From Tipula vernalis (lineage: Eukaryota; Arthropoda; Insecta; Diptera; Tipulidae): a stretch of 64,000 nt of DNA. Below, piece by piece: positions 1 to 12,300 of the stretch. The notes below the pieces were generated by a model, which did not search any database, was not told the DNA's origin, and saw only the letters and a program-made list of their open reading frames with translations. Positions within the stretch are counted from its first letter, which is position 1. Each line of letters starts with the position of its first letter. The translations under genes were made by a program, and so were the position numbers. The stretch covers positions 51,219,389 through 51,283,388 of the forward strand of contig OY282558.1 of the NCBI GenBank assembly GCA_958295665.1, given 5' to 3'.

Positions 1-784
1 AACTGTGCTATAGCCCACAAGTTTTTGGGCAGCAAAAATCTAAAATGGTTCGATTACGATGGTTGATACCTCTATCAATAGGCTTCGGGACCTGTAATTG
101 CTGTGACAATTTTCATTTTGATTACTCGATTATTTCTAAACATTTCTTAGAAAATTCAATTTTATTGAAAATCAACTGTGCTATAGCCCACAAGTTTTTG
201 GGCTGCAAAAATCTAAAATGGTCCGATTACGATGGTTGATACCTCTAGCAATAGGTTTCGGAACCTGTAATTGCTGTGACAATTTTTATTTTGATTGCTC
301 GATTATTTCTAAACATTTCTTAGAAAATTCAATTTTATTGAAAATCAACTGTGCTATAGCCCACAAGTTTTTGGGCTGCAAAAATCTAAAATGGTCCGAT
401 TACGATGGTTCATACCTCTATCAATAGGTTTCGGAACATGTAATTGCTGTGACAATTTTCATTTTGATTGCTCGATTATTTCTAAACATTTCTTAGAAAA
501 TTCAATTTTATTGAAAATCAACTGTGCTATAGCCCACAAGTTTTTGGGCAGCAAAAATCTAAAATGGTCCGATTACGATGGTTGATACCTCTATCAATAG
601 GTTTCGGGACCTGTAATTGCTGTGACAATTTTTATTTTGATTGCTCGATTATTTCTAAACATTTCTTAGAAAATTCAATTTTATTGAAAATCAACTGTGC
701 TATAGCCCACAAGTTTTTGGGCTGCAAAAATCTAAAATAGTCCGATTACGATGGTTGATACCTCTAACAATAGGTATCGGGACC
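1..784. repeat. 173-bp satellite array, right-hand end
   Basis: The phrase AACTGTGCTATAGCCCAC recurs at 1, 174, 347, 520 and 693, exactly 173 bp apart, so four full monomers and one truncated monomer are present. They differ by only a few substitutions. The array is already in progress at base 1 and stops near 784, where the sequence becomes unrelated. Short open frames in the monomers are not genes: 173 is not a multiple of three, and the frames simply recur with the repeat. Confidence 0.95.
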
Positions 785-3000
785 AATAACTTTCGTATCA
801 ACAGAAGAGAAATATTTGATGTATCCAAATGCATTTTTACACAACAATTACCGAAACCCTTTATTAGAGAAATCAAAATACGATGTTTTTTACTAACCTC
901 GAGAAACTTACCGTTTTTGATGTTCATCATTTTCGCGACAAACAATAAATTAAAATTTCGTTAATTTTATAATTATTTATAAATTATTTCTTTATTATTA
1001 TAATAATAAAGTAGCTACAGATATTATATATAATAATAATAATCATAATACTTAAAAATCTAATTTTAATTAATTTATAATTTAAATTTATTCATATATA
1101 ATTATACATAATAATTTAATATTATATTTGTGATTATTTTAATTAATTATTATATGTATATAAATAATATAAAATAGTAGAGAGTTTTTTTTTTATTTCT
1201 ATTATGTATTATATTTAATATTATTAATTACAAATTAATATTCATAAAGTTTTTTATTTTTTATTTGATTGCAATTTTCATTATATACATAAATAATTAA
1301 ATAAATTGGTAAATTAACGGAAATCAAATTATAAAATTATGGCCTATCACATTTTCATTGTAAAATGATTTAATTTATATATTTATATCGATAATATATG
1401 GTTAATTATTTCATGTAATTATATATTTATGAAAATTAAAAAAAAAAAAACAAAAAACAAATTAAATAAAAAAGTTGTTATATATATCACAGGTACAAAG
1501 TTTATACAATTTTATTTTAAATTAATTATGTAGTTAATTAATTAGAAATGACTAAATAAATGATTGACATAATTAAACGAGTTTAATTATATTAATTACA
1601 AATTACGGTTTTAATTATATTTTTTTTTATTCCAATTTGGATCATATTGGCTACTGTACTTTTGGGTACGCGTAAGCCATAAAAAAAAATACTTTTTACC
1701 TTGTTTTGAAATCTCTTAATTTTTTTTTTATATTTATAATTATTAATTATTTACAAGACAAATTTATAAAGTTTTTTTTTTTGTTTTTAATAATTTTACT
1801 TCCGATTTAATTTTTATGTTTTATGGTTATACAATAACTACATAAATGATGAACTTCCTTTTAAAAATTTCTTAATGTGATTGATCAACTTGAGTCTAAT
1901 TTAAAAGACATAAATTTAATTAAACGAGATCGAAGAGAAACAAAACAAAAAGTGGTTTTCCTGTCTTTTTAGTTTTATTTTGTTTACTAAATGGATATGG
2001 GCGGTGTGCGCTTGTTGTATTTTATTGTCTGAATGTTGTATTAAGCTATTAAAAAAAAAATGTTTCGTGCTTATAAAAATTCCATCAACACACAATTTCC
2101 GAAAACAAACCAAAATAAAAAATCTGCAATCCCAAAACCATTTTTATGGAAAACAAAAATGTAAAATTTATGTCTTTATATAAATAAATCGGGCGGGCTA
2201 TACCCAAATATTTTTTTTTTACTCGAAAAGATTACGGATCGATAAAAATCTTTTTTTGTTTTGAGAATTCAATCCTTTCTCGTTAATTATAAGGTTTACC
2301 ACCGATATTTAAATTATATTTCTGTATCGATTTGTATTATTAGCAAATAAAATCTAACAACATTTCTTATTATGACTTAATTTTTGGAAGAAATCCGAAA
2401 TGGATTGGATCAAAGGCCGATTTGAGAGATGTAAAATTATTGGAAACCTTTTTGGTTTTTTTTATTGGGAATTTTGTTTAATTATAGTATTTTATTTGTT
2501 TATTTATTTATTTGATTTGTTGTTATTTAGAGGAAAAAAAACTAATAAATATTTTGTGTAATTATAGATTTTATTGGAATTTGTGTTCGAGGTTTTGTAC
2601 AGTTTGAAAATAACAAGGTATTAGATTACTATGCGGTAGAATAGAATTGATGAAATTTTTATTACATTGGAAACTGGTGTACAGTAACTATTTAGTCAGT
2701 TTGTCGGTTAACATTTAAATTAATGACATAATATTATGTTTGGTATTTTGATGAGCCTGTGAGCTTTATTATGTAGATAATATGAATAAAATTTCTCAAA
2801 CTGGTGACCTTCTTGTGGACGATTAACTAATTTTAATTCTTACTTATAAAATTTTGGAAATCAGCTCTTTCAAACAATACTAAATCTTTATATGGAATGA
2901 GTAGCAAAACCATTTTGCTTGCTACTTCTCAAATGGGAAGAGTTTGGAACCTCCTAAATTTATAACAAAAAAATGTTCCTTCATTTGTTTTTATTTCACT
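785..3000. other. AT-rich DNA without a visible gene
   Basis: Long A/T runs and TA-rich stretches dominate. I see no coding frame with a recognisable domain, no RNA gene and no clear transposon end. Short frames here have no recognisable content. Confidence 0.6.
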
Positions 3001-5700
3001 CAAATTTTAAAATAGTTTATCTTTATAAAACGTCCAGCAAACTTTTATCAAAATCACTTCAATACTAATTTGTCAAAATATAATGAAAACATGAATCCAT
3101 TTATTCCAGAATTAAATTAGGATTGCATGAAATTTTTAATTAAATGAATTTTGCTAGTTATAGAGACTTATTTATCGTAAATGTTAACTAAACATTATTA
3201 CTTACTTCTTCAAATGATTTGTACGTTGAATTGCTTCTCAAAAATCACTCTAAATCGTGTGAACCTGCAAGTTACTATTTTCAAAAATGGAAATAAAATT
3301 TCACTCAATTGTTTCTTAATTAGTGTTTTTTATTTTGGCCAATTTCAAAAAGCTGGTCTAGGTAAGGGCTTGGGTTGCTAGTTTCATAGCTCTTCTAATT
3401 ATCAAACTTAGACTACACATTATATAAGAAACTGTTATTTAAAAACACTCAAAAACACTCACACCGGATAGCTAACTTCAATTGAAGAGTAGAAGTTTAA
3501 TAAGCATCGGAGGTGGCTTCAGTCTAAGAGTCAGCCCAATTGATGTTAAAATGGTAGGTTAAATTTCTTTGAGTTAAATCAAAGCTGGGCTTAAACCTCT
3601 CATTTTCGATTCCATTTCAAATAATGCGTCAAAATAAAATTTGAGTGAAATTATTATTCAATTTTCAGTAATTTTTGTGTCCAAATTTAACTCAATCGGA
3701 GTTTTTGTTAATTTTCTACTAATTTCGTTAAAATACTTCAGCACAGAAATATACAGATTGTAGTCTTTGTTTCATTATTCTCAAAGAATTGTAAAATTGT
3801 CGATTTGAACTAAATCTGTATTCAGTAAAAATTTCCTTAGTTTGATTCAATTTCACTCAATTAATTTTTGTTTGTTTAAATTTCGTTCAAATGTGAAAAT
3901 AGTAAAAAGTTATAAAAGATTTGGCTAAACTAATATTTTGGAGAGTACTATCTATAAAAGGGGTATGATCCATCAATATCAGGTCAACACTTCTTAAAAT
4001 ATAATGAAAACACGAATTCATTGAAAAATCAAATCAACCTATAAAATTGAATGAAATTTTAAATTATTTTAAGTTTTTATGAGGAGAGTAGAGTTATGGC
4101 ATAATCAAAATTGAGTGACATTTTAAATTAATTTTCGTTATTTATGAATTAAAATTTCATTTAATTAAGTTTTAAGTTTAGTTATGCTTCAAAATACTTC
4201 AAAATTGTAGCAACAGTTTGTCTAATTTTATAACTATTTTAGCCAACAGACTACGGATGAAAATGCTGCAACATCTGTTCTTTAAGGAAGCACTCAAATT
4301 TGAGGAGAGCTAAGCTAATAATATTTAGTAAAATTTGTGTATTTTGAATCAAACTGGCCGGTCAAACTTTTCCAAATTAATGTTAAAATGTAAAGATCAA
4401 ATCTTTTGTGCAATCAGGCAGAAAATTTTCAATTACAGCTACATTTTTCAACACAAATGTTTATAAATTATTTTACCAAAATTCGCTCAATTTTTTATTG
4501 ATTTAAGTTAGTTGCTAACTAACTGCTAGAATTGAGTCAAATTTTAAATCGATTTTCAATGTGTTTCCATTAGTTTTTTCATTCAAATTTCATTAATTTT
4601 TTGAACGAATTTGAATCAAATTTTAGTCAACTTCGTAATATATTAGATGTTGTTTGACCAAATTTCCAAACTGCAAACTGCATAAAATACTACAGAATGG
4701 CAAAACAAATTTGAAATATTTTGCTCTTTTCAGACTCACTCGAAACATTGACAAACTGGAAATGATTTCATTTTAAACTGAGCCAATAATAGAATTTGGT
4801 CGAAATTTTAAATCAATATTCGGTTAAATTGTTATTTAATTGAATATTCTAATTCCACTCAAATTTGAGGAGACCTCCGCATTTATAATTAGTAAAATTT
4901 GAGAAGATGCAACAAACGTCGTTAACTTGAAAACAACAGTGGTTAAGTGATGTAACCATATCGCGACCTCATTCCAATTTTCAGCTTTCAAATTTTGACT
5001 AAATTTTAACTGAACGTAATACTTAGTCATATTATTCATAAACGCCTTTAAATTAATTAAAAAATGTTTATATTTCTTTAAAGGTCACTCAAAATTCAGC
5101 GACAAAACAATTAACTAAATTTCATTTTGAAAACATAGAAAGTTGGATTGCATCTCAAAAATGACTCAAAACGTGTAAAATTAGAAAGACCTCTGGCTGC
5201 AAGCCGAATCAAATTGAAATTTGAGTGAAATTTCAATTATATACTAAAATAAATTAAAACTTGTTGAACTTCATTCAAACTAGAATAAATCGCTTAACTA
5301 ATTTAAAATTTATTTAACCAGCTAACCTTGTAATAAATTGTTAATTTTGAATCAAACTGATTCCAAGTCTTCAATCTAAAAGCTGGAGTAAAGCCTCTTT
5401 AGGTTATCGCATTTTCATCCAAACTAATTTAACACATATTTTAGCAAACATCACGTAGAAATGTTAATGTTAATACCTTTGGGCGATCAAATCTCAACGT
5501 ATCAATTGCAGCCAGTCTTAAACAATTTTAAGTACGAGTTGCGCCTTAAACCATTCAAAATATTATAAAACTGATAATTACTTCTTTTGCAAGCTGACTG
5601 CTTAATTGAGGTTTTACTCAATTTTTATTCATTTTTTTGATTTATCTCAAAACTGACTCCAGACAAAATGATAATAATTAATTGTCATACTGGTAAAGAC
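3000..5700. repeat. Diverged part of a TTGAGT/ACTCAA repeat field
   Basis: Variants of AATTTGAGTGAAATTT and of its reverse complement AAATTTCACTCAATT occur again and again, but at irregular spacing and with many changes. This looks like an older, eroded extension of the more regular array to its right. No gene is visible. Confidence 0.55.
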
Positions 5701-7800
5701 TTCATTCAAAATTTTGATATCAACCTTTCTTATTCTACCAAAAATATATATTAAAACTAAAGTTTGAGTGACATTTTAAAGAAATGCTAAATTAAAAATC
5801 ATTAGCTTTTGTTTTCAAATTTTACTCAAATTTAGTTCAAACTCGAAGAATTATTTCAATTTTTGTAATCAAATTTCACTCTATTTTTTTTTTTGGTTCA
5901 TTTCAATTTTTGCTGTACCAATATAAAAGAGATCAAACTAAAATTTGAGTAAAATTTTAAATCAAAGCTCAATTAAATCGTTTTTAAATTCTATTTGTAG
6001 TTCAAACTCGAATTGTTCTACTTTATTAAACAAACTTCACTCAATTTTTATTTGTTTGATTTCAATTTTTGCTTTTTTAAAATACCTACAAACTAAAATT
6101 TGAGTGACGTTTTAAATGGATTCCCGATTATAAATTATTAGCTTCTGCTTTCAAATTTTATTCAAACTCGAATTATTTTAATTTTTGTAATCAAATTTCA
6201 CTCAATTATATTGTTTTGTTTCATTTCAGTTTTTGCTCTACCAATATAATAGAACAAATGAAAGTTTGAGTGAAATTTTAAATTTATGCTCAGTTATAAA
6301 TGATTAGTATTAGATTTTATATTTTACTCAAACCACCTACTCCACCAGAATAATAATAAACTAAAATTTGAGTAAAGTTTTAAATCAGTGCTCAATTATT
6401 TTATAAATCATTAGTTTTTGTTTTCAAATTTTATTAAAATTTATTCAAACTCGAATTATTTTAATTTTTGGTATCAAATTTCACTCAAATTTTTTTCTGT
6501 TTGATACAAAATAAAATTTGAGTCAAATTTTGAGTCAGAATTATTTCAATTGTTGTAATCAAATTTCACTTAATTTTTGTTTTGTTTCATTTCAATTTTT
6601 GCAGTACCAATATAAAAGGTCAAACTAAAATTTGAGTCAAATTTTAAATCATAGCTCAATATTATACATGATTAGTTTTCGTTTTTAAATTTTATTCAAC
6701 TTTAGTTCAAACTCGATTCTTGTTCTACTTTTTGAATCAAATTTCATTCAATTTTGTTTTTTTTGATTTCAATTTTTGCCCTACTATTATAACAGAACCA
6801 ATTAAAGTTTGAGTGAAATTTTATATGTGCGCTCAATTATAAATGATTAGTATTAAATTTTAAATTTTACTCAAATTTACTTCAAATATAATGGTTTTAG
6901 TTTTTTCAATTAAATTTCACTAATTTTCACTTTTTTTTTACTAAAATAATAGCAAATTAAAATTTGAATGACATTTTAAATCAATACGCAATTATAAACC
7001 ATTAATTTTTGTTTTTAAACTTCACTCAAATTTAATTCAAACTCGAATTATTTTAATCAAGTTTCACTCAATTTTTATTGCTTAGTTTCAATTTTTGTTC
7101 TAAAAATAATAGCTAACTTAATTTGAGTGAAGTTGTAAATCAATGCTCAATTATAAATAATTAGTGTTGCGTTCAAATTTAGTTCATTTCGAAATATTTT
7201 AATTTTTGTAAACAAATTTCACTCAATTTTTTTTAGTTTCTTTTCAATTTTGGTTTTCCATTAAAAAATAACAAACTAAATTTGAGTGAAATTTAATTCA
7301 ATAAATATAAATTATTACAGATCTCGTTTTTAAAATTTTACTCAAATTTTGTTCAAATTCGAATTGTTTAATTTCACTCAACTTTTTTTGGTTTCAAGGT
7401 TCACCCTATAATAATAAATTAAAATTTGAGTGGAGTTTTAAATCAGCGCTTAATTATAAATCAGTAGTTTCTGTTTTCAAATTTTATTAAAATTTATTCA
7501 AATTCGGATTATTTTAAATAATGTAATCAAGTTTCACTCAATTTTTTGTTTTGTTTGATATCAATTTTTCCGCTACCAAAATAGCAAAATAAAATTTGAG
7601 TCAAATTTTAAATTAGTGCTCAATTATATTGTAAATCGTTAGTTTTGTTTCAAATTGTATTCAAATTTAGATCAAACCCGTAATTTTCGTAATCAAATTT
7701 GACTCAATTGTTTGTTATTTGTTTTCAATTTTTGTTCTCCAAAATAATATGAACAAAGTAAAGTTTGAGTGAAATTTTAAATCCTAGGTCCTAATTAGTT
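5700..7800. repeat. Degenerate tandem repeat, units about 100-180 bp
   Basis: The motif AAATTTGAGTGAAATTTT, with variants, starts near 5,761, 5,941, 6,096, 6,261, 6,363, 6,513, 6,626, 6,804, 6,958, 7,118, 7,276, 7,420, 7,590 and 7,760. Between two such motifs lies the reverse-complement phrase AAATTTCACTCAATTTT, usually followed by a TTGTTT...TCAATTTTTG phrase. Every unit could therefore fold on itself. The block lies just downstream of the robo 3' end and contains no gene. Confidence 0.8.
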
Positions 7801-8457
7801 TTTGCTTTCAAATTTTTTTCAGTTCGTTTAGCCAATTTATATTCAATCCCATTACACCATTTATGCTTTAAAAAAATGCTCAAATTAATCGTTTTCTATG
7901 ATGCGTTGCTGTAAATCGGTTTTTGCACAAAAGTGCCCGGATTATGCGGAGTTCCTTAAGATTAGTCTATGCAATATCGAGTATGTAGTATAGTTTAAAT
8001 AAATGTCGTTGAATGATGAAAAATAATTTATGTACGATATGTGTGCGCGCCTAAAGTGCAATATTGAATACAAAATGATGGCGAGATGCGCGAAATAAAG
8101 AAATTTAATCAAAACTTAAACTTTTAATCGTTTTTAATCATATCAGTCTTATATTTTTTTAGTGTTTTTAATTTTAATTTTAAATATTTTATTTTAATGT
8201 CTATAAACTATTATTGCGTTAGATAAACGTATTACTAAAGTAGCGAAATAGTGATTGTTATAGTTGGTTTTGTAGTTTTTTAAATATTTCTACTTTAATT
8301 ATTTATAATAAATAAGTTAAATGTGTATGAATTATATATTTATGTATGTATGTATATGTAAAGGAAAAAAAACCTACCGTTACATAAATGTTTATGTAAA
8401 TCCTATTAAAGATGGATGCGTGTGATGATTACAAAAATGGTTGGTACAGTAAAACTT
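7800..8457 (-). other. Likely robo1 3' UTR and downstream flank
   Basis: This AT-rich stretch directly follows the robo stop codon on the minus strand. It holds no coding frame. A candidate AATAAA polyadenylation signal on the minus strand lies at 8,193-8,188, about 265 bp after the stop. The transcript end cannot be fixed from sequence alone. Confidence 0.4.
8188..8193 (-). promoter_or_regulatory. Candidate polyadenylation signal for robo1
   Basis: AATAAA reads on the minus strand at this site, 265 bp downstream of the robo stop. Such hexamers are frequent by chance in AT-rich DNA, so position and orientation are the only support. Confidence 0.3.
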
Positions 8458-9319
8458 TTAGTTTTGCCCAGCCATTTTAATAATTTGAACACTATGTGTT
8501 GATGTCGTCGGATCACCAGCCTCCGCATACAAACACGAACTTTCACTACACGAACAGCATGTATCGGCATCGTCGTGTGGTCCACCCCGTGAACTACACT
8601 CACTTTGACGATCGGTACTTGTATTATCACAATGGTAACCATTTAGCATACTACTTTCGGTATCGTGCTCCAACAGTTCGTCATTTTCATAAATTGCACT
8701 TTCATGATTGTTGTTATTACTATTACCACTATTATTATTATTATTAATATTACTATTATTATTATGATTACTAATGTTATTATTTAGGCTTGCACTAAAA
8801 CTATTTTGATGGCGCTGCTTCAGCGAATGATCACTACAATCGGATGCACACGCATTATAAATTTGATGTGAATTTGAATTGGCGAAATTTAATTGTGGCA
8901 ATGGTGGTGGTGGTGGTTGAAACCATTCCGGATTTGGAAGTTGAGGAGTTTGGGGCGATGTCAGGGCATCATAACTACCACCACATTGGCGTTGTTGATT
9001 ACATCGGGCGCGCATATTTTGGCTATAGTTATACGGTTGGTAATCGGAATGTGAATGACTTGGAGCATATGGATGAGGATGGAAGCCGCGCGATGTTTGG
9101 GATGGACAACAGGGAGGTAGTGGTGGTGGTTGAAGGTTTGGCGGTGGTGTTATTTGATGATGACGTACCGATTGCTGAGAATTTGGATAGGAAACTGGAT
9201 TGTTGTAAATGTTTTCGGGAATTTGATTGAATGGCTGCATTGATGGGCCCCACGGTGAATAGTTGGCTGAATGTGCAGATCCACCACTGTGTCCGGAGTG
9301 TTGTGATGCTGTCATTAAA
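8458..9319 (-). CDS. robo1: robo1 last coding exon: C-terminal tail with CC3 region
   Basis: The acceptor AG lies at 9,321-9,320. The exon begins with the last base of a split codon and runs to the TAA at 8,460-8,458. The protein is low-complexity, rich in Ser, Pro, His, Gln and Asn, with a long Asn run near 8,700-8,780. It includes proline clusters (PPPNLQPPPLPP, and PEWFQPPPPPLPQ, taken as the CC3-type motif) and a Cys-rich conserved end (CCSCSESSCLYAEAGD). In flies the CC3 region recruits adaptor proteins downstream of Slit. The Asn-rich stretch comes from an ATT/ATT-like microsatellite and is probably length-variable. The 61-bp intron separating it from the preceding exon is 9,320-9,380. 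Confidence 0.94.
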
Positions 9320-12300
9320 CTAAATATAAAACTAGAGAATTAGGATCAAATTTTAATTTGTTTCGAATTTATAAACATACTTTGGATGTATTGACAATCC
9401 GGAGCCAGACCTCGGATTCTGTTGTGGTATTCGTTTAGCTGTTGGCGGACTAGCCGGTGCATAACAAATTCCAATTGTTTGTCCTTGTGGTATTGGTGGT
9501 GGATGTTCTGGTGGGGGTGGTAAAAACTCAGACCAATTTGCCGGCACTTTAAAGAAAATAACCAAATAACTTGTATCCCTAAAATTAATCAAATGTTTTG
9601 TCTTACTTGGCGGATACTGAGGATACGGCTGTTGTTGTTTCGGTTGCACACCATACGCTTGTACCAACGGATCAGAATGTGAACTTGAAGTTCCCGATGA
9701 ACATATTTCATGCTTAGTACAACTGTCGTTGGTACCGATCAACATTGTTGTCGCATACGGTGTAGGATTGTCAGGACTTTTTCGACAGTTGTAGAATGTG
9801 CTCATATTGCGGGTATCAACTTCGGCATAATCTGTACTTGCATCTACATAAGAACTTTGTGTCATATTATTTTGATTACCTAATAGTTTAGTTTCGCTAA
9901 GACCAGAATCTTTATCCGTGTCACCAGATCTCCAGCCCCGATCAATCCATAAACTATCCTTACCGTTAACGTTGAGGGCAGTTATTTCACTGGCATTAAC
10001 CACTAGAATTTTGTTATTTAATTTATAAGATTTTATCAAGTAAATAAAAATACTGTAACTTACCAGTTAGATGTCCCAAATCTTTAGTGTGATGATGCCG
10101 TCGTCTTAGTATCATAATAATACCGGCCGCAACCAGCACAATCGCGGAAAATATTGTCAGCACAAGAACCACAAACCAAGTCTCGTTCACAATATTCGAT
10201 GTGCGCTGCACATCATCGGTGGCAGTACCACTGGGATGTGCACGCGGCGGTGTTATTAAATGTACCGGATCCATAACTAGCGATACCGATTGTGAATATG
10301 GACCAGCCCCGACACGCGTATATGCAACTACACGAACATTATATGTCGCCCCAGTCGTTAAATTATTCAGCATAACAGACATAGTCGTCGAATTTAGGGT
10401 CATTTGTGCCAGTACTTTAGATGAATTACCAGCTTTGACTTGTATTTTATATCCCAGTAGGACACCGTTATGATGTTGTGGCGGTGGTGGTGACCATCGT
10501 ACCCAACCCGCTGTCAAATTTAACATACCAGTTTGTACATTATCTGGAGGTGCCGATGGCACATCTTCACTAGTTTGTACAATTTTTGAATTACTCGGTT
10601 GCCCTTCAACACTGCGATAGAATGGCGCCACGAAAAATTCATATTTTGTGAATTTTTTTAGGTTCGACACAATATGTGTACCCGACAATGGGTTAAGCAC
10701 TGTAATAATATTGTATTTTTGTGAACCACCACTTAAATCACGAAACCGTATATAAAGCCCTTCGATGTAATCTTCGTTCGTTAGCAGATAAATGTTCCAG
10801 TCGAGACGAACTGAAGACGAATTAACCGCCTGAACATCGATTAGTTCGAGAATTTTTCCGCTGAGTACAGCTCGAGCAGCGGTTAATTCATTTTGTGGTA
10901 CGATGCCATTTTCAGAGCCTAACGTTTTTACTATATCGGATATATTCGATGGGACTGAAAGTCCGTGGGTATTTTCGGCACGGACTAGGAATATATATGA
11001 TGTGGCTGGTTTTAATTCTGAAATCTGATTAATAAAAAAGAAAATTTCTTATTACTTGTATTTTAGTGAATATATTGTGTAGGTAATGTTACGGTAATTA
11101 TATCGCTAGGCACACGATGAGCTGCGACTACCCATCCGGTTTGCAAATCGGAACTGAAATATTCAACTGTGTAACCAATTAACTGGCTGGATCCAGTACG
11201 ATCCTGACTTTTTCCCCACATTAGTGTTACACTACTTTCGGTGACGTTCACAATGTGCGGTGTTCCGGGTTGTGATGGGAATGTGCTTGGGTCCGGTGTT
11301 CGATGTAGCGTTGTGGGAGATGCACTTTTCTCGACCTAGAATTAAATACGAATTGAAAATTGATTAAAACATTTTTATTAACGTCAAAATAAGTAGAATA
11401 TTTAAGTCCCTAAATTCAGAGGGTAAAAGTGATTTAAGCTAAAGTACTTAGACTGGAAATGATTCCAATGTCGAATAACTTTCCAAAAATTAATTTGGTT
11501 AAGATCTAGAGTTGACCTCGTCTAATTTTTAAATTTAGTCTCGTTACAAAAATGTTAAACACTTCCAACTCTTTCTTAGTTTACTTTACCGTCCTACTTT
11601 ACCGTCCTTTAATTTTTTTTCCAATTCACTGAAGATGTATTTGATTTGACCATACCCAACAGTGGCATGTCACCTTTTTTTTTGTAAGTATAACATCAGC
11701 AGCTCATTGAAAAAAGCTGCATAGATCAAGCCAAAGAGGAGTCTGAGGCAGTTTGTGTGATTAATAATTTTTCCTTGTTTAATCTAGACGATTACTATAG
11801 GAAGGGTTATTGATGTGACAAACTGTTACAGTGAGTTGTCATATTATAATAAAATTGTCCATCCACCGTCTTTTAAATCTCATATTTTCTCAACCCCTAC
11901 ATTAAAATCACGTAATCTTAACGTAAAATATTTGTCGTTGCGTCGTTCGATCAAGAAATTAATTTGTGAATCTGTAGTACAATCTAACCTTAATGATCAG
12001 CGGCCCTACGCAGACGTCGTAATATCAGGTACTCCATACACCGGATTGCTAGATAGTGGCGCAAGCATTAGCGTACTTGGGGCTGGCTCTGAAAAATTAC
12101 TGGAGAAAACCGAAATCTAAATCCATTACTTATCCTCCTTTTTAAACACGGCCAGTGGTGAAAGGCAAAGAATAATTGGTCACGCGATACTTCCAATATC
12201 TTACAATGCGAAAACCAAACGGCTCCGTCTTCACATTGCGCCAGGCTTAACACAACCACTATATCTTGGAATTGATTTCTGGAACCTTTCTGGGTTAGCT

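Noticed and set aside
8496..9253. Several plus- and minus-strand frames of 74 to 128 codons overlapping the last robo exon
   Set aside because: They are other-frame readings of the low-complexity robo tail. The robo frame has conserved motifs and matching splice phases; these do not.
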